Source: Eutreptiella sp. 'Long Island Sound 2002'
Taxonomy: Eukaryota; Euglenozoa; Euglenophyceae; Eutreptiales; Eutreptiaceae
Length of the DNA: 64,000 nucleotides
Assembly (NCBI GenBank): GCA_964036045.1
Contig: OZ038389.1
Location: 37,705,998-37,769,997, forward strand
Direction of reading: 5' to 3'
Below, piece by piece: positions 34,540 through 45,586 of this stretch. A program made the position numbers and the translations under genes. Under the pieces are notes generated by a model. The model did not search any database, was not told where the DNA came from, and saw nothing but the letters and a program-made list of their open reading frames with translations. How positions within the stretch are numbered: the stretch's first letter is position 1; every line of letters starts with the position of its first letter.

Positions 34540-35999
34540 AGAGCAAACCCTGGGGGGGGCTCGATAACACCACGCATGGCAGCGGGTACCCAGGACCATC
34601 TCCTGAAGGGGGGGGGTGTCACATCCTCACTTCAGGCTGACTCAGGCTAGGCTGCTCAAATCACACAGTAGGAGAGGTATGATGCTGTAAAAGCTCGTAG
34701 CACATGTATAGTACCAAGTATCAAGTCCCGGGTCCTGGCGGCGATTGTTCGGCATCCAAAGGACCCGTTAACCCATACCAGGCGCACCGGGTGCCGGCTG
34801 CTACGGTCACCACCACAGTGGCAGTGGCATACACAGCCAACATAGGCGTCACGCGACGACCGAGGTGGTCCCACAGGTCGAGAGCGACCACAAAGATCCA
34901 TCAGGCTACCCCAAGCTTCCCAAGGCCCGCCAACTGGGGAGAGTCCCCACGGGTCCTTCCTCGGGCGCACCATGTCCATATCCATACGATGCGAGTCCAG
35001 AGTGATACAGCCGAAATCCTTAAGGGATCTTAAGGGAGCTCCTCCTTAAGGGATCGGGCATCAAGGCCGTCTTTTCCCTCGCTCTATTACCACGAAGGCC
35101 ATACATGAGGGAGTCCTCATGCAGTGTGGGCGGAGGCGTCGACTCTCCAAACCACCAGTTTCCCAGGCAGACTGACCGAGGTCAGGAGCACCGGAGGCCG
35201 CCATCCGACTGCAAGTGCGTCTGCGAATCGGTAGGCTCACACTGGGACTGACAGTGGCGGACCGCTGGGAGTGTAGTCAGGCAACTGGGCTTCCCGCCTG
35301 GCGCCATCAGGATCTCCACATCACAGCGAACAGGGCAACACGGTATCACAGGCACTCAAACAGTAGAATCTGTATTCAGGTACTGGTCCAGGCTGGACCT
35401 TATGTACAAGCATGTAAACGGCGACTCAAGGCGCCTGTGTAATCCGATTCGTGGTGAAAAACAGCCCACACTCAGTGATGGGCTAACATACAGATGCACA
35501 TATCCTGGGGAACAGAGAAAGTAAGCAAGAATCAGGTAAATAGGCGTGTAAACACACTCTGGACAGAGTGCCAAACCACGCCACGGTCAGGATAAGGCAA
35601 ATGCAGGAGGGTGGACAGGATAACGCCTGAGTTCAGGCCATATATAGTCTCCAGACACACGTCGACTGGTCTGGATTCCGCAAGTGCCATGGAACCAGAC
35701 CACTCACCAAAAATCGCAATGCCGATGACAGCGGCATCCGTTGCGCAACGTCGTATGGGCTTCAAGGCCCCAAGAGCTCAGAAATATGAAGGTCAGTCGC
35801 CCTACCTGGTTTCCCAAGGATTCAGCAGGTGGGGAGTGACGAATAGAATTGAAGAGAGGGGCCATCCTCCTCTGGATTCAGCAGGGGGGGGTATATGGCC
35901 ACTCTGTCACCGAAAGATGGAAGAGAGCAAGCAAGTAAGGGACGATTCGTGGGCCTCACAAGCGCTCAAATCGCATCAGGGGAGAGCTCAGGGCGCTGA
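34540..35999 (-). other. 3' noncoding region of gypsy, right copy
   Basis: Mirror of 6,234-7,693. CTTAAG repeats lie at about 35,018-35,055. Only short chance frames were seen. Confidence 0.8.
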
Positions 36000-38900
36000 T
36001 CAGGCACCACTGGCTGCAATCGCCCGGGTGAGTGCTGCCAAGTCCGAAACGTGGATCTTGGTCTTGTGCTTGCGGATGTACTCCATGAAGGGAGTATTGA
36101 CCCGCGGCACGAACGAGGAGACGGGTTCCCAGGTGTCGTGGGACGGCCCATAGCCTCGCCAACGAACCTTGAACTCCAGACCTCCGGGTGCCGAGGCTTT
36201 CGGACGCTGAGCCAGGATCTTCTCGACTGTGTAGTTGTCCTGCTCCGCATAGTCGTCGTCCGAATCAGCCTCATGTGCGGCGTAGCTCAGGGACACATGC
36301 TGGCCACGGAGGTCGGGTTCCCGCACACGGAGTTGACTCTCGTGGCGCTCCCGGAACTGTCCGTGACCCACCTTGATGCGGTAGGTGTCCTCACCAATCC
36401 TGCGGACCACCTCTCCGGGTGTGAACCAGGTTTTGGTGCGGTGGGTGCCCAGAGGGCGGGGTCTGATCACCCACACCGGGTTTCCCACCCTGAACTTCTG
36501 CGCTGTCGAGCTCGGGGCGGACTTCTGACGCTCAGCATGCTCCTTCTCGAGCTGCTGGCGGATGTCCCGCGCCGTTTGCTCTTGCCGCGCGAAGAATTCC
36601 TTGGCATCCATAGCCATGCCATCACCAGACAAGGGAAGTCCCCTACCCAGGGGGTCCCTGCCGAACAGAATCTGGTGAGGGGACAAACCGCCCGGAGTGG
36701 GGGTGTCATGATGGGCCTTCAGAGCAGGCCACATCTCCTCAAACCAGTTCCGACGTGGATTGGTGATGTGGATCTTGCGCAGCTTCTCGAACAGCTGCCG
36801 TCCAGCCACTTCAGCACGGCCGTTAGACCGGCTGAGATAGGCGACGCTCTTGGCATGACGTATCCCCATCAGGGAACACATAGCCTTGAACCAGCCACCA
36901 GTAAACTGGGGCCCTCGGTCACTGCAAATGATGCGGGGGATGTCAAAGACGGTCAGCCAATGACGAATCATCATGACTGCCACTTCCTTGGCAAGCAACC
37001 CCTTTTTGCGTGCCGGAACGGCTACAACGTAGCCGCTGTGGCGGTCCACACAGAGAACCACACAGTCAAAGGTCTCCTTGCCAATGTGCACTTCGGGCAT
37101 GGAGAAGACGTCCATGGCCACGCTCTCCATGGGCTGGTCAGGAACCGGGGTCCATTGGGCTTCCCCCTTGACGTTCCGGTTATCGGGATTGCAGGCCTGG
37201 CAGACCGAGCAACCCTTCCTGACCTTCTTGATGGCGGTGTAGAGAACGATATGGTCGATCTCGAACCGACGCTGCATGTCAAGGGCTTGCTTCTTGACCC
37301 CTGGGTGCAGCATGTGGTGGTGCCAAGCTTCACAAAGCTCGAGCACCCGGGACTCCGGTACTAGCTGCTTACCATTCCGGTAGAGCTTGCCATCTTCCTC
37401 GGTCAGCCCCTTCGGCCACTTCTGCCCGTCGTCAGGGTCGGTCACAGCCCTATACTCGGCCGCAAAGGCCTCAGACTTGGCGTAGTCGTCGGTCCAGTCG
37501 TCCTGGAGGCAAGACTCCGGGAAGAGGTGCTTGTCGGACTCAGCTCCCTCAGGGGCGAGTACACTGACCGCTCTGCTCACCCTCGACGCGAGGGGGGCAT
37601 CCGCAGCCATGACGACGAAGCATTTTGCACCCTCCTCCTCCATCAGGCGCTCCATTTCAATGATCCTCTTGGCTTCAGCGGTCTCAGCCTCATCGCCATG
37701 GGCAGAGATATCCGTCATGCCCTTGCTGGCGGGATAGGCCCACCTACTGAGACAGTCCGCCACGGTGTTATCCTTTCCAGGAATATACACAACCGTGAGG
37801 TCGAACTTGGCCATGGTCTCATGCCATCTTGCCCGTCGGGAGGCGGGACCTGAGGGGGTGTCCACGTGCTCCTTGTGCCACGACTGCAGACTCTGATGGT
37901 CGGTGCAGACGGTGACGGGATGGAGGGCTATGTACCCAGCCCATTTCCTGAGAGCCATGACGATGGCATACGCCTCCTTTTCACGGGGCGTCCACGTCCG
38001 TCTCTGGCCTTCCGCCAGGACTCGGCTCCAGAAGGCCACGGGCACGTGCCTCCCGTCGTCAAGCACTTGCTCCAACACAGCGCGAATGGCGTAGTCGGAA
38101 GCATCGGTGCGCAGGACGAACCCCCGGTCGGGATCCACGAGGTGCAGACCCACTGCGGATAGCAGCGCCTGCCTCATCCCCTCAAAGGCACGGTCGGACT
38201 CAGCTGTCCAGACCAGAGCCTTCTTGGACCCCTTCTTGGTCTCCTCTCGGTTGCCCTTGAGCATGGTCGTCATGGGGGCTGCATACTCGGCATACATTTT
38301 GATATACCCCGAGTAGTAGTTGCAGAACCCCAGATACGCCCGTAGCTCAGAGACCGTCTTGGGCTTTTCCCAGTGCTCAATCGCAGCCACCTTGCCAGGT
38401 ATGGGCTTTCGCTGCCCGTTCCCGACTACGTGGCCAGCGAAGACCACCTCGCTTACCGCAATGGTGGCCTTGTCACTGCTGCCCGTGAGTTTGTGCCGAA
38501 CTAGAAGGTCCAGCACTCGAGTGACGTCCCTCTTGTGTGCCTCCAGGAGCTCCTCGTAGCTCATACTGGGGTCCCCGGACGCGATGATCCGCACAGTCAC
38601 GCACCGGCTCAAGCAGTTTCTCCAGCATCCGCTGAAAAGCCGCGTTGCCGTTGGTAACGCCCATGGGCATCACCTTCCACTGGAGAGGTCCAAGTGGGGT
38701 GCTCATGGCTGTGCAGGCACGGGACTCCTTGGCGAGAGGCATCTGATGATAACCATGTTTCAGGTCAATCACCGTGAAGATCCTCCGCCGGTGTTGTTTT
38801 TGCAGCATGTCCTCAATGAGGGGCAGCGTATAGCTGTCGTGCTGCGTTTGGGCGTTCAGGCCGCGGTAGTCGACCACGAGCCGCCACTCACTGGCAACCT

Positions 38901-40962
38901 TCTTGGGGACGACGAAGCACGGAAACGCCCACTCGGAGTGGCACGGCTGAAGCCAGCCTCTCTGGATGAAGTCACGGAGGATCTTCTCCATGGCCTCTTT
39001 CCTCTCGCCCCTCAGGGCAAACTCCCGGTGCCGATACACACGGGGGTCCTGCTTCAGTCGTATCTTGGCCTCGCCATACGGTCCACGCACCGGTGGGGGA
39101 AACACAGGCTTACCGCTGAAGAAGGTATCACCATACTTCTGCTTCAGCCTGGCCCTCAATGCCTGGATCTTGGGGCAGTCATCGGACTCCGCCTTGGCTT
39201 TTCCGGGCACTTGAACCACGGAGCTTACTTGAGGGGTAGCTACTCCGCTCGCTTTCGGCTCAGGTGGTCTTCCCAGGTAGCCCAAAGGGCCATCTCTGGT
39301 CTTACCTCGGAATAGATCGCCGTAGGTGGGTGGGTTACCCCCGATTGGCTCGTCCTGGCTGGATAGGTGGTCCAGCACCCTCTGCACGAAGGTGTTCCCG
39401 TCATAGGAACCAGAGACGATCGAGTCCACTTCCCACCAGGCTCTGTCCTGGCCCTTGCCCTCACGCTGGTTTCCCCAGTCGTGAAAGGTCTGATCCATAT
39501 ACCCCTGAACCAGATCCCACTCCTCTTCAGTGAGGGGGTCTTCCGAATCTGATTCTTCGATGTCAACAGGGGGAACCGCAAAGCATTGCCGCCATGGCTC
39601 CGCTATGATGCGGTTGACACACACGAAGTCCGTGGCGTCGGCCTGATCAAGGCCCCCATCCACATAGTGGAATTCCGTTGGCCATCTCTGGGGTGGCATG
39701 GGCTGTCCCTTAGCGTCCTGATAGACACTCTCTCCAGCCGGTAGGACGACCTTGTTTAAGGTCATGTTGGTCAATGAGGCTACCCAATGTCGGGTACTTT
39801 CCTCCTCGGTGCATCCCATAGGAACAACCAGCACTGCCTTGGAGCGGTCCTTGCGAATCTTCGCTATCGCTCTTGGAATGTCCCAACGGGGGCAATGGAT
39901 CCACATCAATCCCTGATGCGGACCCCAGTGCTTCTTCCACGCGGAGTCCTGGGCGCTCCAGTACTTCTCACAAACCCGAAGATGGGCGGAGGTTCCTGAA
40001 GAGAACGCATCCAGGGCCAGATCCGACGCTCCCAGGTCCGCGACCACTCGGTTCGCCACTTCCGGCCTTACGCCGTACTCCTGGTTTGCCGGCCCAGTGG
40101 GCTCAGTGTCCAGCGCGGCCACTTCGAGCTGATTGCGTTCGGCGTGGATCCATTGGCATTCCACATGGTGCTCAGGTGACGAAAGCCACAAGAGCTGGTT
40201 GTCCTGGTACAGGGTCATGGAGGCCTGGGCCGGGAGGACGCCGGAGTCCGTGTCCATCATGAAGTCGTACCCGACGATCATGTCCCAGTCCATTTCGGCC
40301 TCGTAGAAGCGACCGTGCAGGAGGATTTCCTTGCCGAGGTCTGGGCGGCTCAGCTCACGATGGTTCACGAACTGCAGCCCAATGGCCGCTTCCTTCGTGC
40401 CTCCCACCATGTACTGGCCGTTCGCCACCTTCAGCCTGACAGGTTTCCGACTGTCGGTCAGACACTCTGGTGGAAGTAGGCCAGCCTTGACCAAGCTGAC
40501 CTGAGCTCCCGTGTCGACCAACACGTCGAAAACCTTTTCCACTTCCCCGCATAAGGCACGGACCTTAAGATGCAACTGCCGCTCGCGACCGACACGGCGC
40601 ACGGCGTGCAAACTCAGGATCTCCGGCCGTTCCAGAAGCTGAACAAGCGACTGGTGCAGGTCGTGGACAATGGGCTCAGGCTGCCCATCTGCAGCATCCA
40701 GCTGCGGTCCGGGTGATCCTCCGATACTCTCGGAAAGATCCTGTAGTACATCAAACACATTCTTGGTCGCGAAGGACGGACGGGTGCAAGGGTTCGTGCC
40801 TTCACTTGCCCTCACCCCGCCTCCGCGACTGGGTGCTGGACCGGGCCTTCCGCCCGCGGCAGTCCCTTTGTGCTTATCGACTCCCGACTGGGATGGTTCA
40901 GCGCTTCCCACGTCACCATCCTGCGACCGCCCTAGCTGGGGCACCTGGCTGCAGGGGCTCCG
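36000..40962 (-). pseudogene. pol: Pol polyprotein with RT active-site deletion (right copy)
   Basis: Same domain order as 1,251-6,233: protease DTGA, RT, RNase H, HHCC integrase with D-D-E, and chromodomain. A 20-bp deletion near 38,590 removes the bases encoding PFVDDV, the RT catalytic aspartates, and shifts the frame; the first part then stops at 38,473 and the remaining domains are open from about 38,612 to 36,000. Elsewhere the two copies differ by scattered substitutions. The product cannot polymerise DNA, so movement of this copy would need a partner element. As in the left copy, the frame joins gag directly across TAG. Confidence 0.92.
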
Positions 40963-40965
40963 CTA
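40960..40965 (-). promoter_or_regulatory. Candidate leaky stop TAG-CGG between gag and pol
   Basis: On the minus strand gag ends ...GCC CCC TAG and pol continues CGG AGC CCC in frame, identical to 1248-1253. Confidence 0.6.
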
Positions 40966-43680
40966 GGGGGCGTCGGTTGTGGAAGAAGGGGTGTGCTCCT
41001 CCGCATCAACCTCGTTGACGCCCTTCTTCCTTCTTTCGCTGCGAGTAGGCTTCTTGTCCTTGTCCTTGTTCTGGTTGTTCTGGTTGTTCTCCTTGTTCTT
41101 GTTGTCCGACCTGGGGACCCAGTTCCTCTTGATCTCCTGGATCTCCTTGGCCAACTCGGTCCCCTGCGACACCAGCTTGGAGAGCTCGTCCCTGTCCACC
41201 TCCACCTTGGCTTCCCGGATACCCGCGGGCGCACGCTTCTTCGACCCGTGCGCCTTCTTGTAAGCCTCCGTGTCGGCCTTGTGGACGGGGCATGTTCGGT
41301 GGTCATGGTTGAAGCCTCGCTTCCTCCCATAACACACGAAACAGCCCTGAGGGTGAGCTCGTATGAACTCCCCAAAGGACAGCGGAGGGTCGCCAATGCG
41401 GCGAGGGTCCCTCTTCTCCTGCTTCCTCCAACCCTGCTGCAGGGGCTTCCAGTTTCCCGGCTTGCTCCCCGCGCTCAGGTTCTTGGCCACGAAGGCACAC
41501 ACGGCCACTTCGGCGGGCTCGCGGGTGTGGTGGAGGTTCCGGTACTCCTTGAGCACCTCCTCTCCAACCCACTCCAGGATCTCGTCGCAGCTCATCCGCG
41601 CCGGGATGGCCTGCGGACGGATGGTCTGGCCGCTCAACTCACACTCGTCAAGGCGCCACATCGCGGTCTTCTCGCGATCGCCCGAGACGGTGATGAGGAG
41701 AGCGTTCCGCAGGGAGTGCCGTTTGACATCCCGGGCCACGTTCTTCTTCGCCCAAGCCACCACGTTCGTATGATACTCTTTGGGGAGCATCATCTTGACC
41801 GTGAGGTTGGGCTTGGCCCGCTTGGATTCCTCCTTGGTGACCCTCCTGATCCATGCTTCCGGCAGCATGGAGAGCAGGCGAGCCTGCTCGTCACCCTCGT
41901 TCCAGTCCTCCACGTTGCGGCGGAAGAGGGTGTATTTCCCTCGGAAGTCTCGCCAATCTCGTAGGCGGATCTCCCGTCCATCATGCTCAAGCTTGGTGGA
42001 CTTCCAGCGCTTGGCAGCCACCTGCGGAGCGTCCACCCGCTCCTGCTCGTTGAGCCACTTCTTGGCTTCCTTGAGGGTCTTGATTCTCCCCTCCTTGGTC
42101 GCCACGAAGTATAGCTCGCCGAGCACTTCCGGCAGGCGGTACCTGAACCGTCTGAAGACATATCTCTCCGCATCCGCGGGAGGCAGGTCTTCAGTGACGG
42201 TCAGCCCCCAATCGTCCAGCTTCTCCAAGAAGCGGTCGAGGTTGAGGGGGTTGCCATCGTACATGGGGGGCTTGATCTCCTTCAAGTCTTCCCACACGGC
42301 GGCATCCGCGGCCTTGGAGACCATGAACGCCGGTCGCGAGGTCGACCGAGGTTCCCATCGGCCTCGCCCACGGACTCCCACGGCCGCCACGTCCATCTCC
42401 TCCATGGAATCCCTGTGGCTACGCCGCGGTTCCTCCATGTACGCTGAACCTAGATGTTCACGCCGTACTCCTTCCATGTACGCCTCCTCATCACGGCGCC
42501 GGCGGCTGCGTTCAGCGGCCTCCCGTCGTACACCACGCGGCGGGCTGATGTCGAACTCCTCCAGGTCCAGGTCCAGATCCTCACCTTCACCGACATCCCA
42601 CTCCACGTCTCTTCTGGGGACCTCATCCCTGAGTCCACCATAACGTCCACCAGCCATTGGGATTGGCTCCAGGGCTGGTGCGGGGCGCCGCGGGCGTACC
42701 GGTGTCCGCGGTGGAGCACGGCGGTTGCGGGACTCCGCGCTGAGCCACTCATCACGCCAATCCTCACTGCCACTGCCGGGCGGCACGCGCTCGTTGCGGC
42801 GGCCCGCGCTGTGGTGAGAGGAAGCAGTGAGAGAGGGGGCACTGGCGCTGGGGCGACTCCTGGGGGCTCCGCCGGGGGCGTGGGGCCTGCCTGGACCTGG
42901 TCCGGGTCCCCAGCCGTCGTCCGACGAGCCAGACTCCAGGGGTGGGCGGTCGCTGCCGACGCTCCCACGGGCCTCCAGCGCGTCCAGCCTCTGCTGCAGG
43001 CCGCTGATGACCGTGTTCAGCTGTCTGATCTCGGCCCTGGCGATGTCCAGCTCTGTCTGCGCGCGCGCGGCGACTTTGGAGATGCGAGTCATCTCGCCCT
43101 TGCCCGTGTCTACCTCGCACTCGAGGGAAAAGACCCTCCTGCGGAGGTAGACAATCCACCGCCAGGTGGTATCCGGGTCGCCGTTCCCTGGTGGGTCGTC
43201 GGGGTCCCCAGGGGGTCCTCCAGGAGGGCCTCCGCCGGGTCCGCCCGGTCCAGGGGGTCCTCCCCCGCCCGGTGGTCCGCCTCCAGGGGGTCCACTTGGT
43301 GGGCGTCCTCCAGGGGGTCCTGATGGTCCTCCGCCAGGGGGTCCCGGTGGGTCTCCGCCGGGTCGCCTCGGTGGGTCCGAGGATGGGCGCTTCTTCGTGA
43401 TGCCGAAGTCCATGTCGTCATCCTCGTCCATGTCGCCCCACCTGGGCATCTCGGTCTCGGAAGACTCCGAGCTCCGGTAGGGAGGAGGGAGATCCTCATC
43501 CTCACCTTCCGGCTCCATGGGGACGTCTCCGCCTCCTCCGCCCGTCCAAGCCACCACTTGGCGATGTCGGCGGCCTCGTTCATCCCCGTCGCTGGTGGTG
43601 AAGAAGGGGTCACTGTCGTGGGGGTGTCCACCCGCTGGCCTCCGCGGCCTCTCGGGGGTCTTCCCCTTGCCCTTCCTCCG
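40963..43680 (-). CDS. gag: Gag polyprotein (right copy)
   Basis: The frame is open from directly after the ORF0 TGA (43,681) to TAG at 40,965-40,963, about 905 codons. There is no ATG at its beginning; the first in-frame ATG lies about 54 codons in. Order: an acidic N-terminus; a collagen-like run of PPGGP/GPPGG repeats (about 43,200-43,370); a short coiled coil (ARAEIRQLNTVISGLQQRLDALEA); an arginine-rich disordered part; a capsid-like region around PPMYDGNPLNLDRFLEKLDDW; a zinc-knuckle-like C-x2-C-x8-H-x4-C; and a basic tail. The canonical gag knuckle has x4 between the second C and H, so the spacing is unusual. It lacks 40 residues found in the left copy. Expected role: structural particle protein. 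Confidence 0.85.
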   Translation of the reverse strand, partial: RRKGKGKTPERPRRPAGGHPHDSDPFFTTSDGDERGRRHRQVVAWTGGGGGDVPMEPEGEDEDLPPPYRSSESSETEMPRWGDMDEDDDMDFGITKKRPSSDPPRRPGGDPPGPPGGGPSGPPGGRPPSGPPGGGPPGGGGPPGPGGPGGGPPGGPPGDPDDPPGNGDPDTTWRWIVYLRRRVFSLECEVDTGKGEMTRISKVAARAQTELDIARAEIRQLNTVISGLQQRLDALEARGSVGSDRPPLESGSSDDGWGPGPGPGRPHAPGGAPRSRPSASAPSLTASSHHSAGRRNERVPPGSGSEDWRDEWLSAESRNRRAPPRTPVRPRRPAPALEPIPMAGGRYGGLRDEVPRRDVEWDVGEGEDLDLDLEEFDISPPRGVRREAAERSRRRRDEEAYMEGVRREHLGSAYMEEPRRSHRDSMEEMDVAAVGVRGRGRWEPRSTSRPAFMVSKAADAAVWEDLKEIKPPMYDGNPLNLDRFLEKLDDWGLTVTEDLPPADAERYVFRRFRYRLPEVLGELYFVATKEGRIKTLKEAKKWLNEQERVDAPQVAAKRWKSTKLEHDGREIRLRDWRDFRGKYTLFRRNVEDWNEGDEQARLLSMLPEAWIRRVTKEESKRAKPNLTVKMMLPKEYHTNVVAWAKKNVARDVKRHSLRNALLITVSGDREKTAMWRLDECELSGQTIRPQAIPARMSCDEILEWVGEEVLKEYRNLHHTREPAEVAVCAFVAKNLSAGSKPGNWKPLQQGWRKQEKRDPRRIGDPPLSFGEFIRAHPQGCFVCYGRKRGFNHDHRTCPVHKADTEAYKKAHGSKKRAPAGIREAKVEVDRDELSKLVSQGTELAKEIQEIKRNWVPRSDNKNKENNQNNQNKDKDKKPTRSERRKKGVNEVDAEEHTPSSTTDAP

Positions 43681-43683
43681 TCA
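43678..43683 (-). promoter_or_regulatory. Candidate leaky stop TGA-CGG between ORF0 and gag
   Basis: ORF0 ends ...ACT GCC CAT TGA and the next codons, CGG AGG AAG GGC, remain in frame with gag with no further stop. UGA-CGG is a recognised readthrough signature in some plant RNA viruses. Function here is inferred. Confidence 0.6.
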
Positions 43684-45153
43684 ATGGGCAGTAGGGCCAC
43701 TGCTCCCACTGCTGCCCGTGTCGGCCTCGTCCAGCGTCATCTTGCAGGAGGCGTCCCCTTCGAAAAGCTCTCGAAGGGTCTCCACTCGTGACCCTCCCGG
43801 GAAAGTCTGGCGGCGGAGTTTGGCCTCTGCCTCCTCCATTGCGGCGGCGGTGGCTGCGGCAGCCCGCACCTCGGCTTCCTCCCAAGCACGAGCCGCCTCG
43901 GCTTCCCGGGCCTGCTGCAGCCGCGCCTTCTGCGCCTCCAACGCCGCCAGCTCCGCCTCCGTCTTGGCCTTCTCCTCAGCGACCTTCCGCCGCGCGGCCT
44001 CGATGGCGTCCTTCTTGGCGGCGTCTGCCTGGGCCTTTGCCGTCGCATCGGCGTGGGCCCTTTCCTCCGCCTCCTTCTTTGCCCTCTCTTGGGCAAGCGC
44101 CTCTTCCAGCGCCTTCACCTCGGCCTCCCTGCAAGCATTGGCCTCCTGCGTCCGGCGGGCTTCCTCGTCGGTTGCCCTGATCCGGGCAGCCACTGCCTCA
44201 TGGGCGGCCGCAGCCGTGAGACCGGCCGCGATGGCTGCCACTTTCGAGGCGTGGTAGTCCATGCCTCTGCCCCACTCACTGGCCTCCTCATGGGCCATGC
44301 CGACGGCGCCCTCCACGGCGGCGTTCCGCTGCGTGGCCCGTTGCCGGGCAACCCGAAGGTTGCAGGGCACCCCACAGATGCGCTCACAGGCGCGCGCCAC
44401 GTCCCTTTGGGCGGGAGCGGCGCTGCTGCTGGAGCTGGCCTGGTCGGCCGGCATCCTCCCGCGGTGGGCTGACTCCACGTCGCTGCTGGGGCCTGCTGGG
44501 GCCTGCTGGAGCCTCAGGAGCAGCGGACGGGGCTTGGCCTTGGTCTGCTTGGCGACTTGGATGTAGTCGCCAAGGGTGGTGGAGCCGGGGTGATGACCGC
44601 CATTGGCCCGTTGGGGACTGGGGGCTGGGGTTCCGCCCTTGGCGCCCTGGGCGGCTTCAGCGGCCAGGGACTCCTGGTACTCCCGCCACCTCCGGTCCCG
44701 CTTCCTGTCCCCGGCGGACCGCTTCTCCTTCCCCGGAGACGCGCTGCTGCTGCCCTGCAGCCTGCGCTCGCTCCCCGGTTCCGGGAAGTTCTTCTCGATC
44801 ATGTCCCACATGGAGACATTGATCGAGGCACCCGATGGGTACACGTTGGGCTCCTCGTCCTCCTCAATCCCGTCGGGGCGCAGGCCTTCGCCAGGCCTGT
44901 CCGGCCGGGTCCACGTCCTCCAGCGCCTCTGCTGGAAGCGGAAGGCGAACCCTTCCGCCCGCAGCCACTCCTCCACGGCCTGCAGGCGGTCGGGGGCGAT
45001 GTCCGTGCGGAGCTCGAAGCTCCCGGGCATGCCGCCTTCGCACTGGGGGTGGCTGTGGCGGTAGTGCTGGTCCCAAACCAACCCACGCAGCAGGTGTGCC
45101 GCATGGGGGTGGGGCCGCAGCCACGTCCTGCCCGCTTCCTGCCAGTTTACCAT
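43681..45153 (-). CDS. ORF0: coiled-coil protein upstream of gag
   Basis: 490 codons from ATG 45,153 in a strong context (GCTGCCATGG), the only well-placed ATG in the whole ORF0-gag-pol frame. The N-terminal third is globular with many W and H residues and matches no domain I recognise. The middle is Ser/Pro/Arg-rich. The C-terminal 200 residues form an Ala/Glu/Lys/Arg-rich helix (KALEEALAQERAKKEAEERA and following), surely a long coiled coil. It ends at a TGA that is in frame with gag. It may be an extra structural or assembly protein and the leader of the polyprotein. Such an additional N-terminal ORF is not standard in chromoviruses. Its left-copy counterpart is outside the window. Confidence 0.7.
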   Translation of the reverse strand: MVNWQEAGRTWLRPHPHAAHLLRGLVWDQHYRHSHPQCEGGMPGSFELRTDIAPDRLQAVEEWLRAEGFAFRFQQRRWRTWTRPDRPGEGLRPDGIEEDEEPNVYPSGASINVSMWDMIEKNFPEPGSERRLQGSSSASPGKEKRSAGDRKRDRRWREYQESLAAEAAQGAKGGTPAPSPQRANGGHHPGSTTLGDYIQVAKQTKAKPRPLLLRLQQAPAGPSSDVESAHRGRMPADQASSSSSAAPAQRDVARACERICGVPCNLRVARQRATQRNAAVEGAVGMAHEEASEWGRGMDYHASKVAAIAAGLTAAAAHEAVAARIRATDEEARRTQEANACREAEVKALEEALAQERAKKEAEERAHADATAKAQADAAKKDAIEAARRKVAEEKAKTEAELAALEAQKARLQQAREAEAARAWEEAEVRAAAATAAAMEEAEAKLRRQTFPGGSRVETLRELFEGDASCKMTLDEADTGSSGSSGPTAH

Positions 45154-45586
45154 GGCAGCGGGGGGCGTAGTTGGTCTTGAGGTCCTTGGTGTGCACTCGC
45201 TCCACTCAACGAACTGGTGGTGGTTGTTGATGCGGGTGCTGCAGCACTGGATTGGAAGTGCGGCTGGTGCTGGTCAGCCGGTGGTTGTGGAGGTGGTTGA
45301 CGCGGCCTTGCTGGTCGGCCGATGGGACTCGCTGATGCAGGAGTCCTGGTCTGTGCACCTCTTCCACGGTCGCTGCGCGGTCAGGGCGATGCTCTGGACG
45401 GCGCTGCGGGCTCCGTGACGAACTCGGCGCTGTCGCTGGGCGGCGCTGCGAGCCGCTGCGCTGCGCTGCGAGCTGCTGCGCTGCGCTGCGAGCTGCGAGC
45501 TGCGAGCTGCTGCGCCGCGCTGCTCGGGGTTGGTGGCCCCGAGTGGCACGCGAGGGCTGGGTAACCCCGCGGCGGTGAAACGCTTT
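45154..45586 (-). other. 5' leader of the gypsy element
   Basis: Between LTR and ORF0. It contains a GC-rich tandem stretch of GCTGCG/GAGCTGC units at about 45,430-45,530. No TGG-starting primer binding site is seen beside the LTR. Confidence 0.75.
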
